A DNA stretch of 64,000 nt from Rhizobium sp. (GCA_003527225.1 DPXQ01000065.1:1-64000); one strand, 5' to 3'; positions 1-9,053 are shown, counted from the stretch's first letter. A program made the numbers and translations. The notes: generated from the sequence alone by a model not told the origin.

Positions 1-125
1 CGTTTCAATCACTGGATTATGCGCTTGGATGGGGCGGCGGAGGTCGCTGTTTCAACCCTACAAAGTCTCATACCTGACCGGGTCCAAGACATGCAGGGAG
101 GGGAACCCCCTCCCCGCCTTGCCGA
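1..125. other. Left-edge non-coding stretch with a GC hairpin
   Basis: No gene is visible in the first 125 bases. An 8-bp hairpin (96-103 pairing with 107-114, loop AAC) lies just beyond the stop of the minus-strand aldehyde dehydrogenase. It could help end that transcript, but it has no T-run on the minus strand, so the terminator reading is weak. The word GTTTCAA occurs at 2-8 and 49-55 without further repetition. Confidence 0.3.
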
Positions 126-1571
126 TCAGAACGGATAGTGCTGCTGGGCGTCCTCGATCGTCACCCACCGCAAGGTGGTGAACTCGGCGATTGCGGCCTT
201 TCCACCGAAACGACCATAGCCGCTGCCCTTCACCCCACCGAAAGGCATCTGGGCCTCGTCATGCAGCGTCGGCCCGTTGATGTGGCAAATTCCGGTCTCC
301 AGTTGCTCGGCGACACGGAGCGCCCGCTGGATGTCCCGGCTGAAGACCGCCGAGGACAGGCCGTACTCGCTATCGTTGGCAACCCGGACCGCTTCCTCTT
401 CGCCGGAAACGCGGATCACCGGCTTGACCGGCCCGAAGGATTCCTCCGCATAGACCCGCATTCCAGTATGAACGCCATCGATCACCGTGGCCTCGACGAC
501 CGAGCCGGTCCGCTTGCCACCAGCGACGATCTTGGCACCCTTGGAGACCGCATCGGCGATCATGGCTTCCATCTTCGCCGCCACGTCGGGGCTGACAAGC
601 GAACCAAGAACCACATGGCCACGCGGATCGCCCGCAGGCAACTGGCTGGCACGAGCCGCCAATTTTTCCACGAACTCATCGGCGATCTTTTCATCGACGA
701 TAAAGCGCTCGGTCGACATGCAGATCTGGCCCTGGTTCATGAAGGCACCGAATACGGCGGCATTGACCGCGCCGTCGACATCGGCGTCATCAAGCACGAC
801 CAGCGGCGCCTTGCCGCCAAGTTCAAGGAGCGCCGGCTTCAAATGGCGACCGCAGAGCTCGGCGATGATCCGGCCGACCTTGGTCGATCCCGTGAAGTTG
901 ACCCGTTTGACCGCTGGCGATGCGATCAGCGCCGCGACGATTTCGGGCGCATCGGCCGGATCGTTTGTGATGACGTTCACAACGCCATCCGGGAATCCTG
1001 CCTCGACGAAGACCTGACCGATCAGGACATGCAGTCCAGGGCACTGCTCGGATGCCTTGAGGATGACAGTATTGCCGCAGGCAAGCGCCATCGCAACGGC
1101 ACGCGTGCCGAGAATGACCGGCGCATTCCAGGGCGCGATCCCGAGGCACACTCCGACCGGCTGACGCACGGCCATGGAGAGCGAGCCCGGCTTGTCCGAC
1201 GGGATGATCTCACCGGTAATCTGGGTGGTCATCGCGGCCGCTTCGCGCAGCATCCCCGCGGCCAGCATCACGTTGAAACCTGCCCAAGGCGCAGTACCGC
1301 CGGTCTCGGACGTGAGAAGAGCGATGAATTCGGGGCCCTTCGCCTCCATGACGTCGGCGGCCTTCGAAAGCAACGCGCGCCGTTGACCGGGACCCATTTT
1401 CGACCAGGCCGGAAAAGCGGCGGCTGCGGCATCGACGGCCGCTTTGACGTCGTCGAGCCCCGACGCCGGCGCCGTCGTTGCGATAGCGCCGGTAAAGGGA
1501 TCATGACGATCGAAGGTAGCGCCGGAGAGCGCGCCCACGGATTTGCCGTTTATGATTTGCTGGATGTTCAT
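126..1571 (-). CDS. NAD(P)-dependent aldehyde dehydrogenase, salicylaldehyde/vanillin dehydrogenase-like (distal gene of pair)
   Basis: A full-length 481-residue aldehyde dehydrogenase that should oxidise an aldehyde to the acid with NAD(P)+ in the cytoplasm. The catalytic cysteine is C284 in the motif GQICMST. The general-base glutamate is in LELGGKAP and the Rossmann segment reads GIAPWNAPV. The GQICMSTER signature is typical of the aromatic aldehyde branch (salicylaldehyde, benzaldehyde and vanillin dehydrogenases), so an aromatic substrate is inferred but not proven. The start is supported by a GGAGGA ribosome site about 10 nt upstream. The gene lies 68 nt downstream of a close paralogue on the same strand, and both are probably one transcript controlled by the divergent AraC-type gene. 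Confidence 0.9.
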   Translation of the reverse strand: MNIQQIINGKSVGALSGATFDRHDPFTGAIATTAPASGLDDVKAAVDAAAAAFPAWSKMGPGQRRALLSKAADVMEAKGPEFIALLTSETGGTAPWAGFNVMLAAGMLREAAAMTTQITGEIIPSDKPGSLSMAVRQPVGVCLGIAPWNAPVILGTRAVAMALACGNTVILKASEQCPGLHVLIGQVFVEAGFPDGVVNVITNDPADAPEIVAALIASPAVKRVNFTGSTKVGRIIAELCGRHLKPALLELGGKAPLVVLDDADVDGAVNAAVFGAFMNQGQICMSTERFIVDEKIADEFVEKLAARASQLPAGDPRGHVVLGSLVSPDVAAKMEAMIADAVSKGAKIVAGGKRTGSVVEATVIDGVHTGMRVYAEESFGPVKPVIRVSGEEEAVRVANDSEYGLSSAVFSRDIQRALRVAEQLETGICHINGPTLHDEAQMPFGGVKGSGYGRFGGKAAIAEFTTLRWVTIEDAQQHYPF

Positions 1572-1639
1572 TTAACATGTCCTCCTTCAGGATATGGTGC
1601 AAAAAGTAGAAATACCGGGCCGCCCGCTGGGCAGCGCCG

Positions 1640-3091
1640 TCAGATCGGATAGACATCACGTGTCGAGTTCACGGTGATCCACCTGAGTTCGGTAAAAGCC
1701 TCGATCGCCTGAAATCCCCCGAAACGTCCGTAGCCGCTGGATTTGACGCCCCCGAACGGGGCTTGAGGCTCGTCCGAGACCGTGGCGCCATTGACATGGC
1801 AAATCCCGGACTCGATCCTTCGGGCGACGTCCAAAGCCTGCTGCACATCGCGTCCGAAGACGGAGGCCGACAGTCCATATTGGCAGTCATTGGCGATCGT
1901 CACTGCTTCGTCGATGGTGGCAGCGCGCATGACAGCGGCCACCGGACCAAAGCTCTCGTCGCGGTATATCCGCATCACCGGCGTCACGTGGTCTATCACC
2001 GTCGCATCCATGAAACTGTCATGGGTAGTACCGCCCGCCAGAAGTCTTGCGCCTTTCCGCAGCGCGTCATCCACCAGCCCGCTCACGCGCTGCACCGCTT
2101 CGGCGCCGATCATCGATCCGAGCGGAAAACCATGCCCCTCGGAACCACCCGCCTTGAGCCTTGCCGCTCTTGCCACAAACCGTTCGAGGAAGTCTTCGGC
2201 GATCGGGTCCAGCACGATGATCCGCTCGGTCGACATGCAGATCTGCCCCTGATTGAAGAAGGCGCCGAAGGCGGCCGCGTCAGCCGCATGATCGAGATCG
2301 GCATCGGCAAGAACGATGAGCGGCGCCTTCCCCCCAAGTTCCAATAGGCAGGGCTTTAAATATTGGGCCGCGACTTGCGCTACGATCCGCCCCACCCGCG
2401 TCGACCCGGTGAAATTGACCCGACGGGTTGCCGGATGCGCGATCAGAGTTTCGACGATGTGGGCTGCATCGTCGGGCGCATTGCTGACGATGTTAAGCAC
2501 ACCCGGCGGCAACCCTGCCGCGCTCATGACATCGCCGATCAGCCTATGGGTTTTAGGGCAGAGCTCGGAAGCCTTGAGGACGACCGTGTTGCCGCAGGCA
2601 AGCGGCATGGCGATTGCCCGGAACCCCAGAATGACCGGTGCGTTCCACGGCGCAATCCCAAGACAGACGCCGGCCGGTTGGCGAAACGCCATCGACAGAC
2701 GACCACCCTTGTCGGAAGGAAGCAGCGAACCGCTGACCTGTGTGGCCATTGCGGCCGCATCGCGGAGGATTTCAACCCCAAGATCGATGTTGAAGGCGCA
2801 CCAGGCGGGTGTCGCCCCCGTTTCCACCGTCATTGCGGCCAAGAAATCGGCGGACCGCGCCCGAAGAATGTCCGCTGCCTGCGAAAGGACGGCACGGCGT
2901 TGCGAGGGTCCGGTCGCCGACCAATCTGCAAACGCCGCGGCGGCAGCGTTTGCTGCGCGTTGCGCATCCTCCGCGCTGGCCGCCGAAGCGATAGTCACCG
3001 GAACGCCGTCGACGGGGCCATGGCGCAGGAAAGTCGCCCCATCGGCGGCATCCTGGTCGCGATTGCTGATCATGAGCTTGACTTCGAACAT
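1640..3091 (-). CDS. NAD(P)-dependent aldehyde dehydrogenase, salicylaldehyde/vanillin dehydrogenase-like (proximal gene of pair)
   Basis: A 483-residue aldehyde dehydrogenase, clearly paralogous to the gene downstream: same length, same GIAPWNAPVILG segment, catalytic C285 in GQICMST, base glutamate in LELGGKAPL. The reading frame stays open 93 codons further upstream, but that extension is unlike the family and would cross the intergenic region. I chose the Met at 3091 (MFEVKL); the Met at 3073 (MISNRD) is equally possible because neither has a strong ribosome site. The gene is divergent from the AraC-type regulator. The exact aldehyde is unknown. Two close copies in tandem suggest a duplication with either dosage or split substrate range. 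Confidence 0.87.
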   Translation of the reverse strand: MFEVKLMISNRDQDAADGATFLRHGPVDGVPVTIASAASAEDAQRAANAAAAAFADWSATGPSQRRAVLSQAADILRARSADFLAAMTVETGATPAWCAFNIDLGVEILRDAAAMATQVSGSLLPSDKGGRLSMAFRQPAGVCLGIAPWNAPVILGFRAIAMPLACGNTVVLKASELCPKTHRLIGDVMSAAGLPPGVLNIVSNAPDDAAHIVETLIAHPATRRVNFTGSTRVGRIVAQVAAQYLKPCLLELGGKAPLIVLADADLDHAADAAAFGAFFNQGQICMSTERIIVLDPIAEDFLERFVARAARLKAGGSEGHGFPLGSMIGAEAVQRVSGLVDDALRKGARLLAGGTTHDSFMDATVIDHVTPVMRIYRDESFGPVAAVMRAATIDEAVTIANDCQYGLSASVFGRDVQQALDVARRIESGICHVNGATVSDEPQAPFGGVKSSGYGRFGGFQAIEAFTELRWITVNSTRDVYPI

Positions 3092-3236
3092 GGCACCCGG
3101 CGGCCATAGGCCGAACGTGAAGGGGTTCGTTTGGGGAGAGCCATGTGCAAATTCCGCCACCGGACGGACATGCCTGCAAGCCTCCTCCCAAAGGCATGGA
3201 AACAGACTAGAGCTTGACTCCATGAATGAGAATGCG

Positions 3237-3268
3237 ATTTTCTGGGATTTACCTGTAATTTTCTGGGA
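3237..3268. promoter_or_regulatory. Direct repeats 21 bp apart, likely AraC-family operator
   Basis: Two identical 11-bp copies of ATTTTCTGGGA lie at 3237-3247 and 3258-3268. Their period of 21 bp is two helical turns, the usual spacing of the paired half-sites bound by AraC/XylS regulators. They sit in the divergent gap, 18 nt upstream of the regulator start used here and about 146 nt from the first aldehyde dehydrogenase. The repeats are seen directly; binding is inferred. Confidence 0.55.
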
Positions 3269-3285
3269 AGCCTTTGGGCGTGCAG

Positions 3286-4194
3286 ATGCAGATACCAGTG
3301 AACGGCGATCCTGTAATCCATCGCGAAGTGCGCAGTGACGCTCTGAGGCCCGCCCTCGCCCGGCGCTCACTTCTTCTCACATCCGCTCCCTATGCGCACT
3401 TTACGCACATTTTCCATCTCGAAGAGGGCCAGGCAAGGCTGGAGTCGGCAGGCATCCAACACGAGCTCTCTGGACCGGCGCTCGCCATCCTCCCTCCCGA
3501 CGCAAGACTCATGGTCGTGATCGAGGCCGGCGCATCCGGCCATCTTGTCGGTCTCTCTCCCTCCCTCTTCGATGAGGCGATCGGCGACCACGCCGAAACC
3601 CACTCCCTCCGAATGTTTTTCACCCGGATGACATGGCGGGAGAATCTCGGCCGAAACGAAGCGCCACGGCTGGCGCCCCTGATCAACGGGTTGGCTTCGG
3701 AACTGGCGGATGACGGTCATGGTTCGCGGATGGCAGCATCCGCTCTTCTGCGCCTCATTCTCGTTTCGACCTGGCGCATATGCGGCGGCGAGGACATTGC
3801 GTACACCGGCAAGGCCAATGCCGGCGATATCATGCAACGCTTCCGGCAATTGGTGGAGAGCCATTTCGCCAGGCAGAAGCCTGTCAGCTTCTATTCCGGA
3901 CAATTGGGGATAACCACTGACCGGCTGCATTCAATCTGTCGCCGGACCCTCGCCAAAACGCCGATCCAACTCCTCCATGAACGTTTGACGCGCGAGGCAA
4001 AACTGCGGTTGGAGCGTTCGGCGCTGAGCGTGCACGCTATTTCCGACAGTCTGGGCTTTCACGATCCGACCTATTTCAGCCACTACTTCAAGAGGCAAAC
4101 CGGTCTATCTCCCGCTGCCTACAGGCAGCAGTCAAGACCATTGGACGAAGGCTCGAACGGTGCAGCGTCCGCAAGCTATGCCGACTGGCCATAG
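3286..4194 (+). CDS. AraC family transcriptional regulator
   Basis: A 302-residue regulator. The C-terminal 100 residues hold the double helix-turn-helix DNA-binding domain of AraC/XylS proteins, including the conserved tail HAISDSLGFHDPTYFSHYFKR and the closing GLSPAAYR. The N-terminal half, about residues 25-120, looks like a cupin-type effector domain. The frame opens at a TTG at 3274; I use the ATG at 3286 as the more conventional start. It is divergent from the two aldehyde dehydrogenases and most likely activates them in response to an aldehyde or its precursor. The 21-bp-spaced direct repeats just upstream are its obvious binding-site candidates, which would also allow autoregulation. 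Confidence 0.88.
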   Translation: MQIPVNGDPVIHREVRSDALRPALARRSLLLTSAPYAHFTHIFHLEEGQARLESAGIQHELSGPALAILPPDARLMVVIEAGASGHLVGLSPSLFDEAIGDHAETHSLRMFFTRMTWRENLGRNEAPRLAPLINGLASELADDGHGSRMAASALLRLILVSTWRICGGEDIAYTGKANAGDIMQRFRQLVESHFARQKPVSFYSGQLGITTDRLHSICRRTLAKTPIQLLHERLTREAKLRLERSALSVHAISDSLGFHDPTYFSHYFKRQTGLSPAAYRQQSRPLDEGSNGAASASYADWP

Positions 4195-4398
4195 ATCGCG
4201 GCGTGAATGCGTGATCCCGGTTAGCATCTCAGCTATTCTTCGCGCCAGCCACAACCGAAACAGGACCAGCGCCGTCAGATATATCAGGCTTGCCAACGGC
4301 CTTTCCGCCTGACAGGTTGCGCACCGAACCAACCGGCAGTCCATCAGGATCTGCAAAATCCCCAACGCTGACAAACTTAAGATACGGAAAACGAGACC

Positions 4399-5832
4399 AT
4401 GCCCATCCACAAGAACCTCATCGCCGGCGAATGGACCGGCGAGAATGCGATCGAGAACCGCAGCCCGTCAGACACGAATGATGTGGTCGGGCTCTATGCA
4501 CAGGGCACGCCGGACGACATGAAGGCCGCGATCGCTGCCGCCAAGGCTGCCTTCCCGGCTTGGTCGCGTTCCGGCATCCTCGAGCGCCACGCGGTCCTTA
4601 GGAAAGCTAGTGACGAGATCATGGCACGCAAGGACGAACTCGGGAGCCTGCTTGCCCGCGAGGAAGGCAAGACGCTGCCGGAAGCGATCGGTGAAACGGT
4701 CCGCGCCGCTCAGATTTTCGACTTTTTCGCCGGCGAGTGCCTGCGTCTGGCCGGCGAAAGCCTGCCATCGGTCCGCCCGAACATCAGCGTCGAGATCACG
4801 CGCGAGCCGATCGGACCGATCGGCCTCATCACGCCGTGGAACTTCCCGATCGCCATCCCGGCATGGAAGATCGCGCCGGCGCTCTGCTACGGCAATACGG
4901 TCGTCTTCAAGCCGGCCGAACTCGTTCCGGGCTGCGCCTGGGCAATCGCCGATATCCTTGACCGCGCCGGATTGCCGAAAGGCGTGCTGAACCTCGTCAT
5001 GGGCAAGGGTTCCGTCGTCGGTCAGACCATGCTCGATAGCTCCGACCTCGCCGGCATCAGCTTCACCGGCTCGGTCGGCACCGGCAAGCGTGTCGCGATG
5101 GCCTCCATCGAGCACGGTCGCAAATTCCAGCTTGAAATGGGCGGCAAGAACCCGTTCGTAATTCTCGATGATGCCGACCTCACCATCGCCGTCGAAGCCT
5201 CGCTCAACTCATGCTTCTTCTCGACCGGTCAGCGTTGCACGGCTTCGTCTCGCCTGATCGTCACCGAGGGCATCCACGACCGCTTCGTCGCGGCACTGAC
5301 CGAGCGACTGAAATCCGTCACCGTCGACAACGCTCTGAAGGCTGGCACCCATATCGGCCCGGTGGTCGACGAGCGCCAGCTTGCACAAGATATGACCTAC
5401 ATCGAGATCGGTCGTAGCGAAGGCGCCAACCTTGTGTTCGGCGGCGAGCGTCTCAATCGCGAAACACCTGGTTTTTATCTGCAGCCGGCGCTGTTCACCG
5501 AAGCGAACAACCAGATGCGGATTTCGCGGGAAGAGATTTTCGGACCTGTAGCCTCGGTCATTCGCGTCAAGGACTATGAGGAAGCCTTGAACGTCGCCAA
5601 CGACACGCCCTTCGGCCTGTCCTCCGGCATCGCTACCACCAGCCTCAAGCATGCGACGCATTTCCGCCGCAACGCCGAGGCCGGCATGGTGATGGTCAAC
5701 CTCCCGACCGCCGGCGTCGATTTCCATGTGCCCTTCGGCGGCCGCAAGGCATCTTCTTTCGGTCCGCGCGAACAGGGCCGCTATGCGGCCGAGTTCTTCA
5801 CCACCGTCAAGACGCAGTACACCCTGGCTTGA
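4399..5832 (+). CDS. Aldehyde dehydrogenase, alpha-ketoglutarate semialdehyde dehydrogenase-like
   Basis: A 477-residue NAD(P)+-dependent aldehyde dehydrogenase. The catalytic cysteine is C280 in FFSTGQRCTASS and the base is E246 in LEMGGKNPF; the N-terminal nucleotide-binding core carries GLITPWNFP. The signature around the cysteine matches the 2,5-dioxopentanoate (alpha-ketoglutaric semialdehyde) dehydrogenases of sugar-acid and hydroxyproline breakdown. That makes 2-oxoglutarate formation a reasonable guess. No sugar dehydratase or hydroxyproline gene lies next to it, so the physiological substrate is uncertain. It is transcribed alone, 204 nt after the AraC-type gene, and is less similar to the tandem pair at 126-3091 than those two are to each other. 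Confidence 0.88.
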   Translation: MPIHKNLIAGEWTGENAIENRSPSDTNDVVGLYAQGTPDDMKAAIAAAKAAFPAWSRSGILERHAVLRKASDEIMARKDELGSLLAREEGKTLPEAIGETVRAAQIFDFFAGECLRLAGESLPSVRPNISVEITREPIGPIGLITPWNFPIAIPAWKIAPALCYGNTVVFKPAELVPGCAWAIADILDRAGLPKGVLNLVMGKGSVVGQTMLDSSDLAGISFTGSVGTGKRVAMASIEHGRKFQLEMGGKNPFVILDDADLTIAVEASLNSCFFSTGQRCTASSRLIVTEGIHDRFVAALTERLKSVTVDNALKAGTHIGPVVDERQLAQDMTYIEIGRSEGANLVFGGERLNRETPGFYLQPALFTEANNQMRISREEIFGPVASVIRVKDYEEALNVANDTPFGLSSGIATTSLKHATHFRRNAEAGMVMVNLPTAGVDFHVPFGGRKASSFGPREQGRYAAEFFTTVKTQYTLA

Positions 5833-5871
5833 CGGCAAACGCCTGCGGGCCGGCCAGCCGGCCCGCAGCGC

Positions 5872-6087
5872 TCATCCCTTGGTGATCATGATCAGGATCA
5901 CGAACATCGTCGGCACCGCCGTGAGTGCCGGAATGATAATGGCAGGATAGCCGAATGCGAGGATGGCGAGCAGCCAGACAAGCAGCAGATTGAGAATGAA
6001 CAGCACCTTGGCGGTGGTCGGTCCGCTGACCGCCTCCTTCAGCATCCAGCCGAACACCGGCACGTGATAGATCATTCTCGCAATCAT
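5872..6087 (-). CDS. Small two-helix membrane protein, function unknown
   Basis: A 71-residue hydrophobic protein with two predicted membrane helices (about residues 25-47 and 48-68) after a short amphipathic start. The ATG at 6087 has a good ribosome site (AAAGGA, 7-9 nt upstream), which excludes the longer frame beginning at 6159. It reads away from the cobalamin riboswitch and the CbiM-like gene. I do not recognise a family with a known function. A link to the transporter is only a matter of position. Confidence 0.6.
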   Translation of the reverse strand: MIARMIYHVPVFGWMLKEAVSGPTTAKVLFILNLLLVWLLAILAFGYPAIIIPALTAVPTMFVILIMITKG

Positions 6088-6307
6088 CGCCTCATCCTTT
6101 CCGGGCCATGCCCAATCTTGATATTTGTCACCCCTACCGGCTGGGGAGGGGGGCAGCAATGCGGCAAAATGACGTTAGCCAAATGTGGCGAGGCATTCGT
6201 CCCAGTACTCCATTCCGCCTGGAAATCGCTCCGAAAAAGTTGAGGACCGGCAAAATGCGTGCCGCTTCTGGACATGCGCCGCGCATTGATCCTATTAGTG
6301 TCACCGT

Positions 6308-6492
6308 GATGGTTTCGCTGATCCGAACGGAGAGGCGAACGAAAAGGGAATACGGTGAGGATTACCCATCAGGGGCCGAAACCGTGGCTGCCCCCGCAAC
6401 TGTAAGCGGTGAGCGACGTCCAGAATGCCATTGGCCGAAACGGCTGATAAGGCGGACCGAGCCGAGACCCGCGAGCCAGGAGACCTGCCATC
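6308..6492 (+). ncRNA. Cobalamin (adenosylcobalamin) riboswitch
   Basis: A complete cobalamin aptamer. The 3' B12 box is at 6473-6489 (GAGCCAGGAGACCTGCC). The conserved core CTGCCCCCGCAACTGTAAGC lies at about 6389-6408, and AAGGGAATACGGTG at about 6343-6356. The closing P1 stem pairs GATGGT (6308-6313) with GCCATC (6487-6492), which fixes the ends. A GAGA-loop hairpin follows at 6499-6512, between the aptamer and the ribosome site of the CbiM-like gene, and may belong to the expression platform. Such elements normally switch off cobalt or B12 genes when cobalamin is plentiful. Confidence 0.95.
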
Positions 6493-6558
6493 GCTTGCGC
6501 CGCGAGAGCGGCATCCACTTAAGAGCCGCGCGGTGGGCGCGGACGAAAGGAAAAGACA

Positions 6559-7212
6559 ATGCATATTGAAGTTGGAATCATCGATCCCGTTCGCATCGCA
6601 CTTGCGAATGCCGCCGCCCTCGGCGTCGTCGCATCACAAGTCCCTGCGCTGATCCGCAATCCGCTCGCACTGCCGAAGGCTGTTCTCTCGGCGGTCGCTT
6701 TCTCCGCCCTGATGCAGGCCTGGCATCTGCCGGTCGGCCCCTCGGAACTGCACCTCATCGGCGCGACTACGATCTACATGCTCTTCGGTTTTGCGCCCGC
6801 CATGCTCGGCTTCGCACTTGGCCTCGTTCTCCAGGCCTTCCTGTTCGAGCCCGGCGACATTCCCCATCTCGGCGTGAATGCGCTGTCCCTGATGGTACCG
6901 ATGATTGCCGTGCACTACAGCTTTGGCCGTCGCCTCTTTGAAGCCAAGTTCAATGAGCGCTTCAATCTTGGCAAGGTTCTGCGCATAGACGCCGTGTACT
7001 ATGCCGGTGTTTCCGCCATGGTCGGCTTCTGGCTCATGATCTCCAACGACGCTGTCGCGTTTGCCGATTGGGCAACCTGGGTTGCCGCCTACTTCCCGGT
7101 ATTCGTTGCAGAGGCCTTCATCACCTTCACGGCGGTATCGGTTATCAAGGGTTTCCGTTCCAACAGCCTGGTTACCCGCATGACCGAAGTCGGCAGGCTG
7201 ACCTTCGCCTGA
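6559..7212 (+). CDS. cbiM: CbiM-like energy-coupling factor cobalt transporter substrate-binding subunit
   Basis: A 217-residue integral membrane protein with about six hydrophobic segments. The N-terminus starts Met-His, the metal-ligand pair characteristic of CbiM/NikM subunits that bind Co2+ or Ni2+ at the mature amino end. A further histidine in SELHLIGATTIY sits where the family has its third metal ligand. The ribosome site is AAGGAAAAG just before the ATG. The cobalamin riboswitch directly upstream argues for cobalt rather than nickel. No CbiN, CbiQ or CbiO gene is beside it. It must either work alone, share an energising module encoded elsewhere, or be a variant family. The fourth residue is Val/Glu-like (MHIEVG) rather than the common MHIMEG. 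Confidence 0.75.
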   Translation: MHIEVGIIDPVRIALANAAALGVVASQVPALIRNPLALPKAVLSAVAFSALMQAWHLPVGPSELHLIGATTIYMLFGFAPAMLGFALGLVLQAFLFEPGDIPHLGVNALSLMVPMIAVHYSFGRRLFEAKFNERFNLGKVLRIDAVYYAGVSAMVGFWLMISNDAVAFADWATWVAAYFPVFVAEAFITFTAVSVIKGFRSNSLVTRMTEVGRLTFA

Positions 7213-7253
7213 TTGCAGGACGCGGCCTCACCGCCGATTGCCGAAAAATGAGG

Positions 7254-7287
7254 AGCGCATGACCGGCCGGTCATGCGCTTTTTCTTT
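7254..7287 (+). terminator. Rho-independent terminator after cbiM-like gene
   Basis: A perfect 13-bp inverted repeat (7254-7266 with 7267-7279) followed by TTTTTCTTTT. This is a textbook intrinsic terminator 41 nt after the stop codon, so it closes the riboswitch transcript before purC. Confidence 0.88.
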
Positions 7288-7411
7288 TGATAACCGTTTG
7301 CTGCGATTCATCGGCCGCATATTCGCCGAATGCCTTGCTTGACAAAGCCCGCCGGAAAACTACACGGTCCCGCCAAAGGACGATCGGCGTCCGATCCTGT
7401 TTGACAAAAGG

Positions 7412-8371
7412 ATGAGGCCATTGCGCATTCTCTCCGAAGCTTTCTTTCCCGAACTGCCCAACTACTATCGCGGCAAGGTACGCGAAAACTACGATCTGCC
7501 CGACGGCAGTCGCATCATCATCTCTACCGATCGCCTCAGCGCCTTCGACCGGATCCTCACCTGCATTCCCTACAAGGGCCAGGTGCTGACCCAGACGGCA
7601 CGCTACTGGTTCGAGGAAACCGCTGACATCTGCCCCAACCACGTGATCGCATATCCCGACCCGAACGTCGTTGTCGGCAAGCGGCTCGACATCCTGCCGG
7701 TCGAGATCGTCGTGCGCGGCTATCTGGCAGGAACGACGGGGACGTCGATCCTGACGCTCTACAAGAAGAGCGAGCGCAATATGTACGGCATCACCCTGCC
7801 GGACGGGATGCGCGACAACCAGGTCCTGCCTGAGCCCATCATCACGCCGACAAGTAAGGCTTTCGATGGCGGTCACGACGAACCGCTGACGCCGCAGCAG
7901 ATTGTATCCACGGGTCTGCTGACGCAGCAGCAGTGGGACACCCTCTCGCGCTACGCGCTCGCGCTTTTCGCACGCGGACAGAAAATCGCCGCCCAACGCG
8001 GCCTCATCCTCGTCGACACAAAATACGAATTCGGCACGGATGACGATGGCAATATCATTCTTGCCGACGAAATCCACACGCCCGACAGCAGCCGTTACTG
8101 GATCGCCGAAAGCTATCAGCAAAGTTTCGAGAAGGGTGAGCGGCCGGCGAGCTTCGACAAGGACTTCGTTCGCTCATGGGTCGCCGAGCGTTGTGATCCT
8201 TACAAGGATGAAATCCCGGAAATCCCGCTTGAACTGGTCGAGGAGACCTCGAAGGTCTATATAAGGGCATATGAAGCCATCACTGGCCAGGCCTTCGTGC
8301 CGGACGACCGGGGCGAGACGCCGCTCGAGCGGGTTCGCTCCAACCTTGCGGCCTACTTTCCGGGGAGCTGA
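7412..8371 (+). CDS. purC: Phosphoribosylaminoimidazole-succinocarboxamide synthase (SAICAR synthetase)
   Basis: A 319-residue enzyme of purine synthesis that joins CAIR and aspartate with ATP to give SAICAR. Family hallmarks are the opening [20 protein letters not shown], the ATP-site segment [17 protein letters not shown], and the catalytic region LVDTKYEFG...[14 protein letters not shown]. At about 320 residues it belongs to the long form of PurC rather than the short (about 240 residue) form usual in the purine operons of many bacteria. It may therefore be a second copy, which I cannot test here. The downstream TetR gene begins 7 nt after its stop, so the two may be cotranscribed. Confidence 0.93.
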   Translation: MRPLRILSEAFFPELPNYYRGKVRENYDLPDGSRIIISTDRLSAFDRILTCIPYKGQVLTQTARYWFEETADICPNHVIAYPDPNVVVGKRLDILPVEIVVRGYLAGTTGTSILTLYKKSERNMYGITLPDGMRDNQVLPEPIITPTSKAFDGGHDEPLTPQQIVSTGLLTQQQWDTLSRYALALFARGQKIAAQRGLILVDTKYEFGTDDDGNIILADEIHTPDSSRYWIAESYQQSFEKGERPASFDKDFVRSWVAERCDPYKDEIPEIPLELVEETSKVYIRAYEAITGQAFVPDDRGETPLERVRSNLAAYFPGS

Positions 8372-8378
8372 ACATCAA

Positions 8379-9053
8379 TTGGCGACTGCGTCCAAGACAA
8401 CAGGATCACTTTTCAGCGATGACCGGGATGGCGATCGCAAAACGAAAGTGGCGCGCAGACCCAGACGCCCCGCCGAGGAAACGCGCGAGGATATCCTCAA
8501 TATGGCGGAAGAGCTGTTCCGCAAGAAGGGATATTCCAACGTGGCGATCGCCGACATCGCCATAGCCCTCGGCATGTCGCCGGCCAATGTTTTCAAGCAT
8601 TTTCATTCCAAGGTCAGCCTCGTCGACGCCATATCCGCCCGTCACATCGAGACATTGATCGCCCGGTTGGCGAGACCGGATCAAGGGAAGCAGCCGCCGG
8701 AACGGCTCTTGCACCTCGTCGAGCAGCTCATGAACAGCCACCTTCACGATCTCAAGCAAAGTCCCTTCGTCTTTGAAATGGTGCTGCTGACGGCCAATCA
8801 GGAGCTCGAATGCAGCCATCGCTATCGCGAGATGCTGGTATCCGACATCGCCGAAATCATCGAGGACGGAGTGGCGCAAGGGATCTACCACGTCACGGAC
8901 AGCCGGCGCGCCGCCGAAACCGCCGCAATGGCGCTGGCTTGTGTGCTTCATCCCGTCATGATCGCCAACGAGAAATCCGACATATTGGCAACACGTTGCC
9001 AGGAAGTTGTCGCGCTGATCAATGCTGCGCTGCAAAACCCGCTTGCCAAGTGA
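8379..9053 (+). CDS. TetR family transcriptional regulator (probable efflux repressor)
   Basis: A 224-residue regulator with an N-terminal TetR helix-turn-helix at about residues 30-75 (ILNMAEELFRKKGY, then IADIAIALGMSPANVFKHF). The rest is a helical ligand-binding domain. I favour a TTG start at 8379, with the ribosome site GGGGAG at the end of purC. An ATG at 8271 would force a 101-bp overlap with purC and add unrelated residues. The RND efflux genes follow on the same strand 193 nt later, so it is probably their drug-responsive repressor, in the manner of AcrR or MexR-type controllers. That role is inferred from position. Confidence 0.85.
   Translation: MATASKTTGSLFSDDRDGDRKTKVARRPRRPAEETREDILNMAEELFRKKGYSNVAIADIAIALGMSPANVFKHFHSKVSLVDAISARHIETLIARLARPDQGKQPPERLLHLVEQLMNSHLHDLKQSPFVFEMVLLTANQELECSHRYREMLVSDIAEIIEDGVAQGIYHVTDSRRAAETAAMALACVLHPVMIANEKSDILATRCQEVVALINAALQNPLAK

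Noticed and set aside
1..60. GTTTCAA words at 2-8 and 49-55 as a possible CRISPR repeat
   Set aside because: Only two 7-base matches, no longer repeat, no third copy and no cas gene in the window.
138..1652. Long plus-strand open frame opposite the first aldehyde dehydrogenase
   Set aside because: It is antisense to a clear enzyme gene, has no family signature, and is the kind of long frame GC-rich third positions produce on the other strand.
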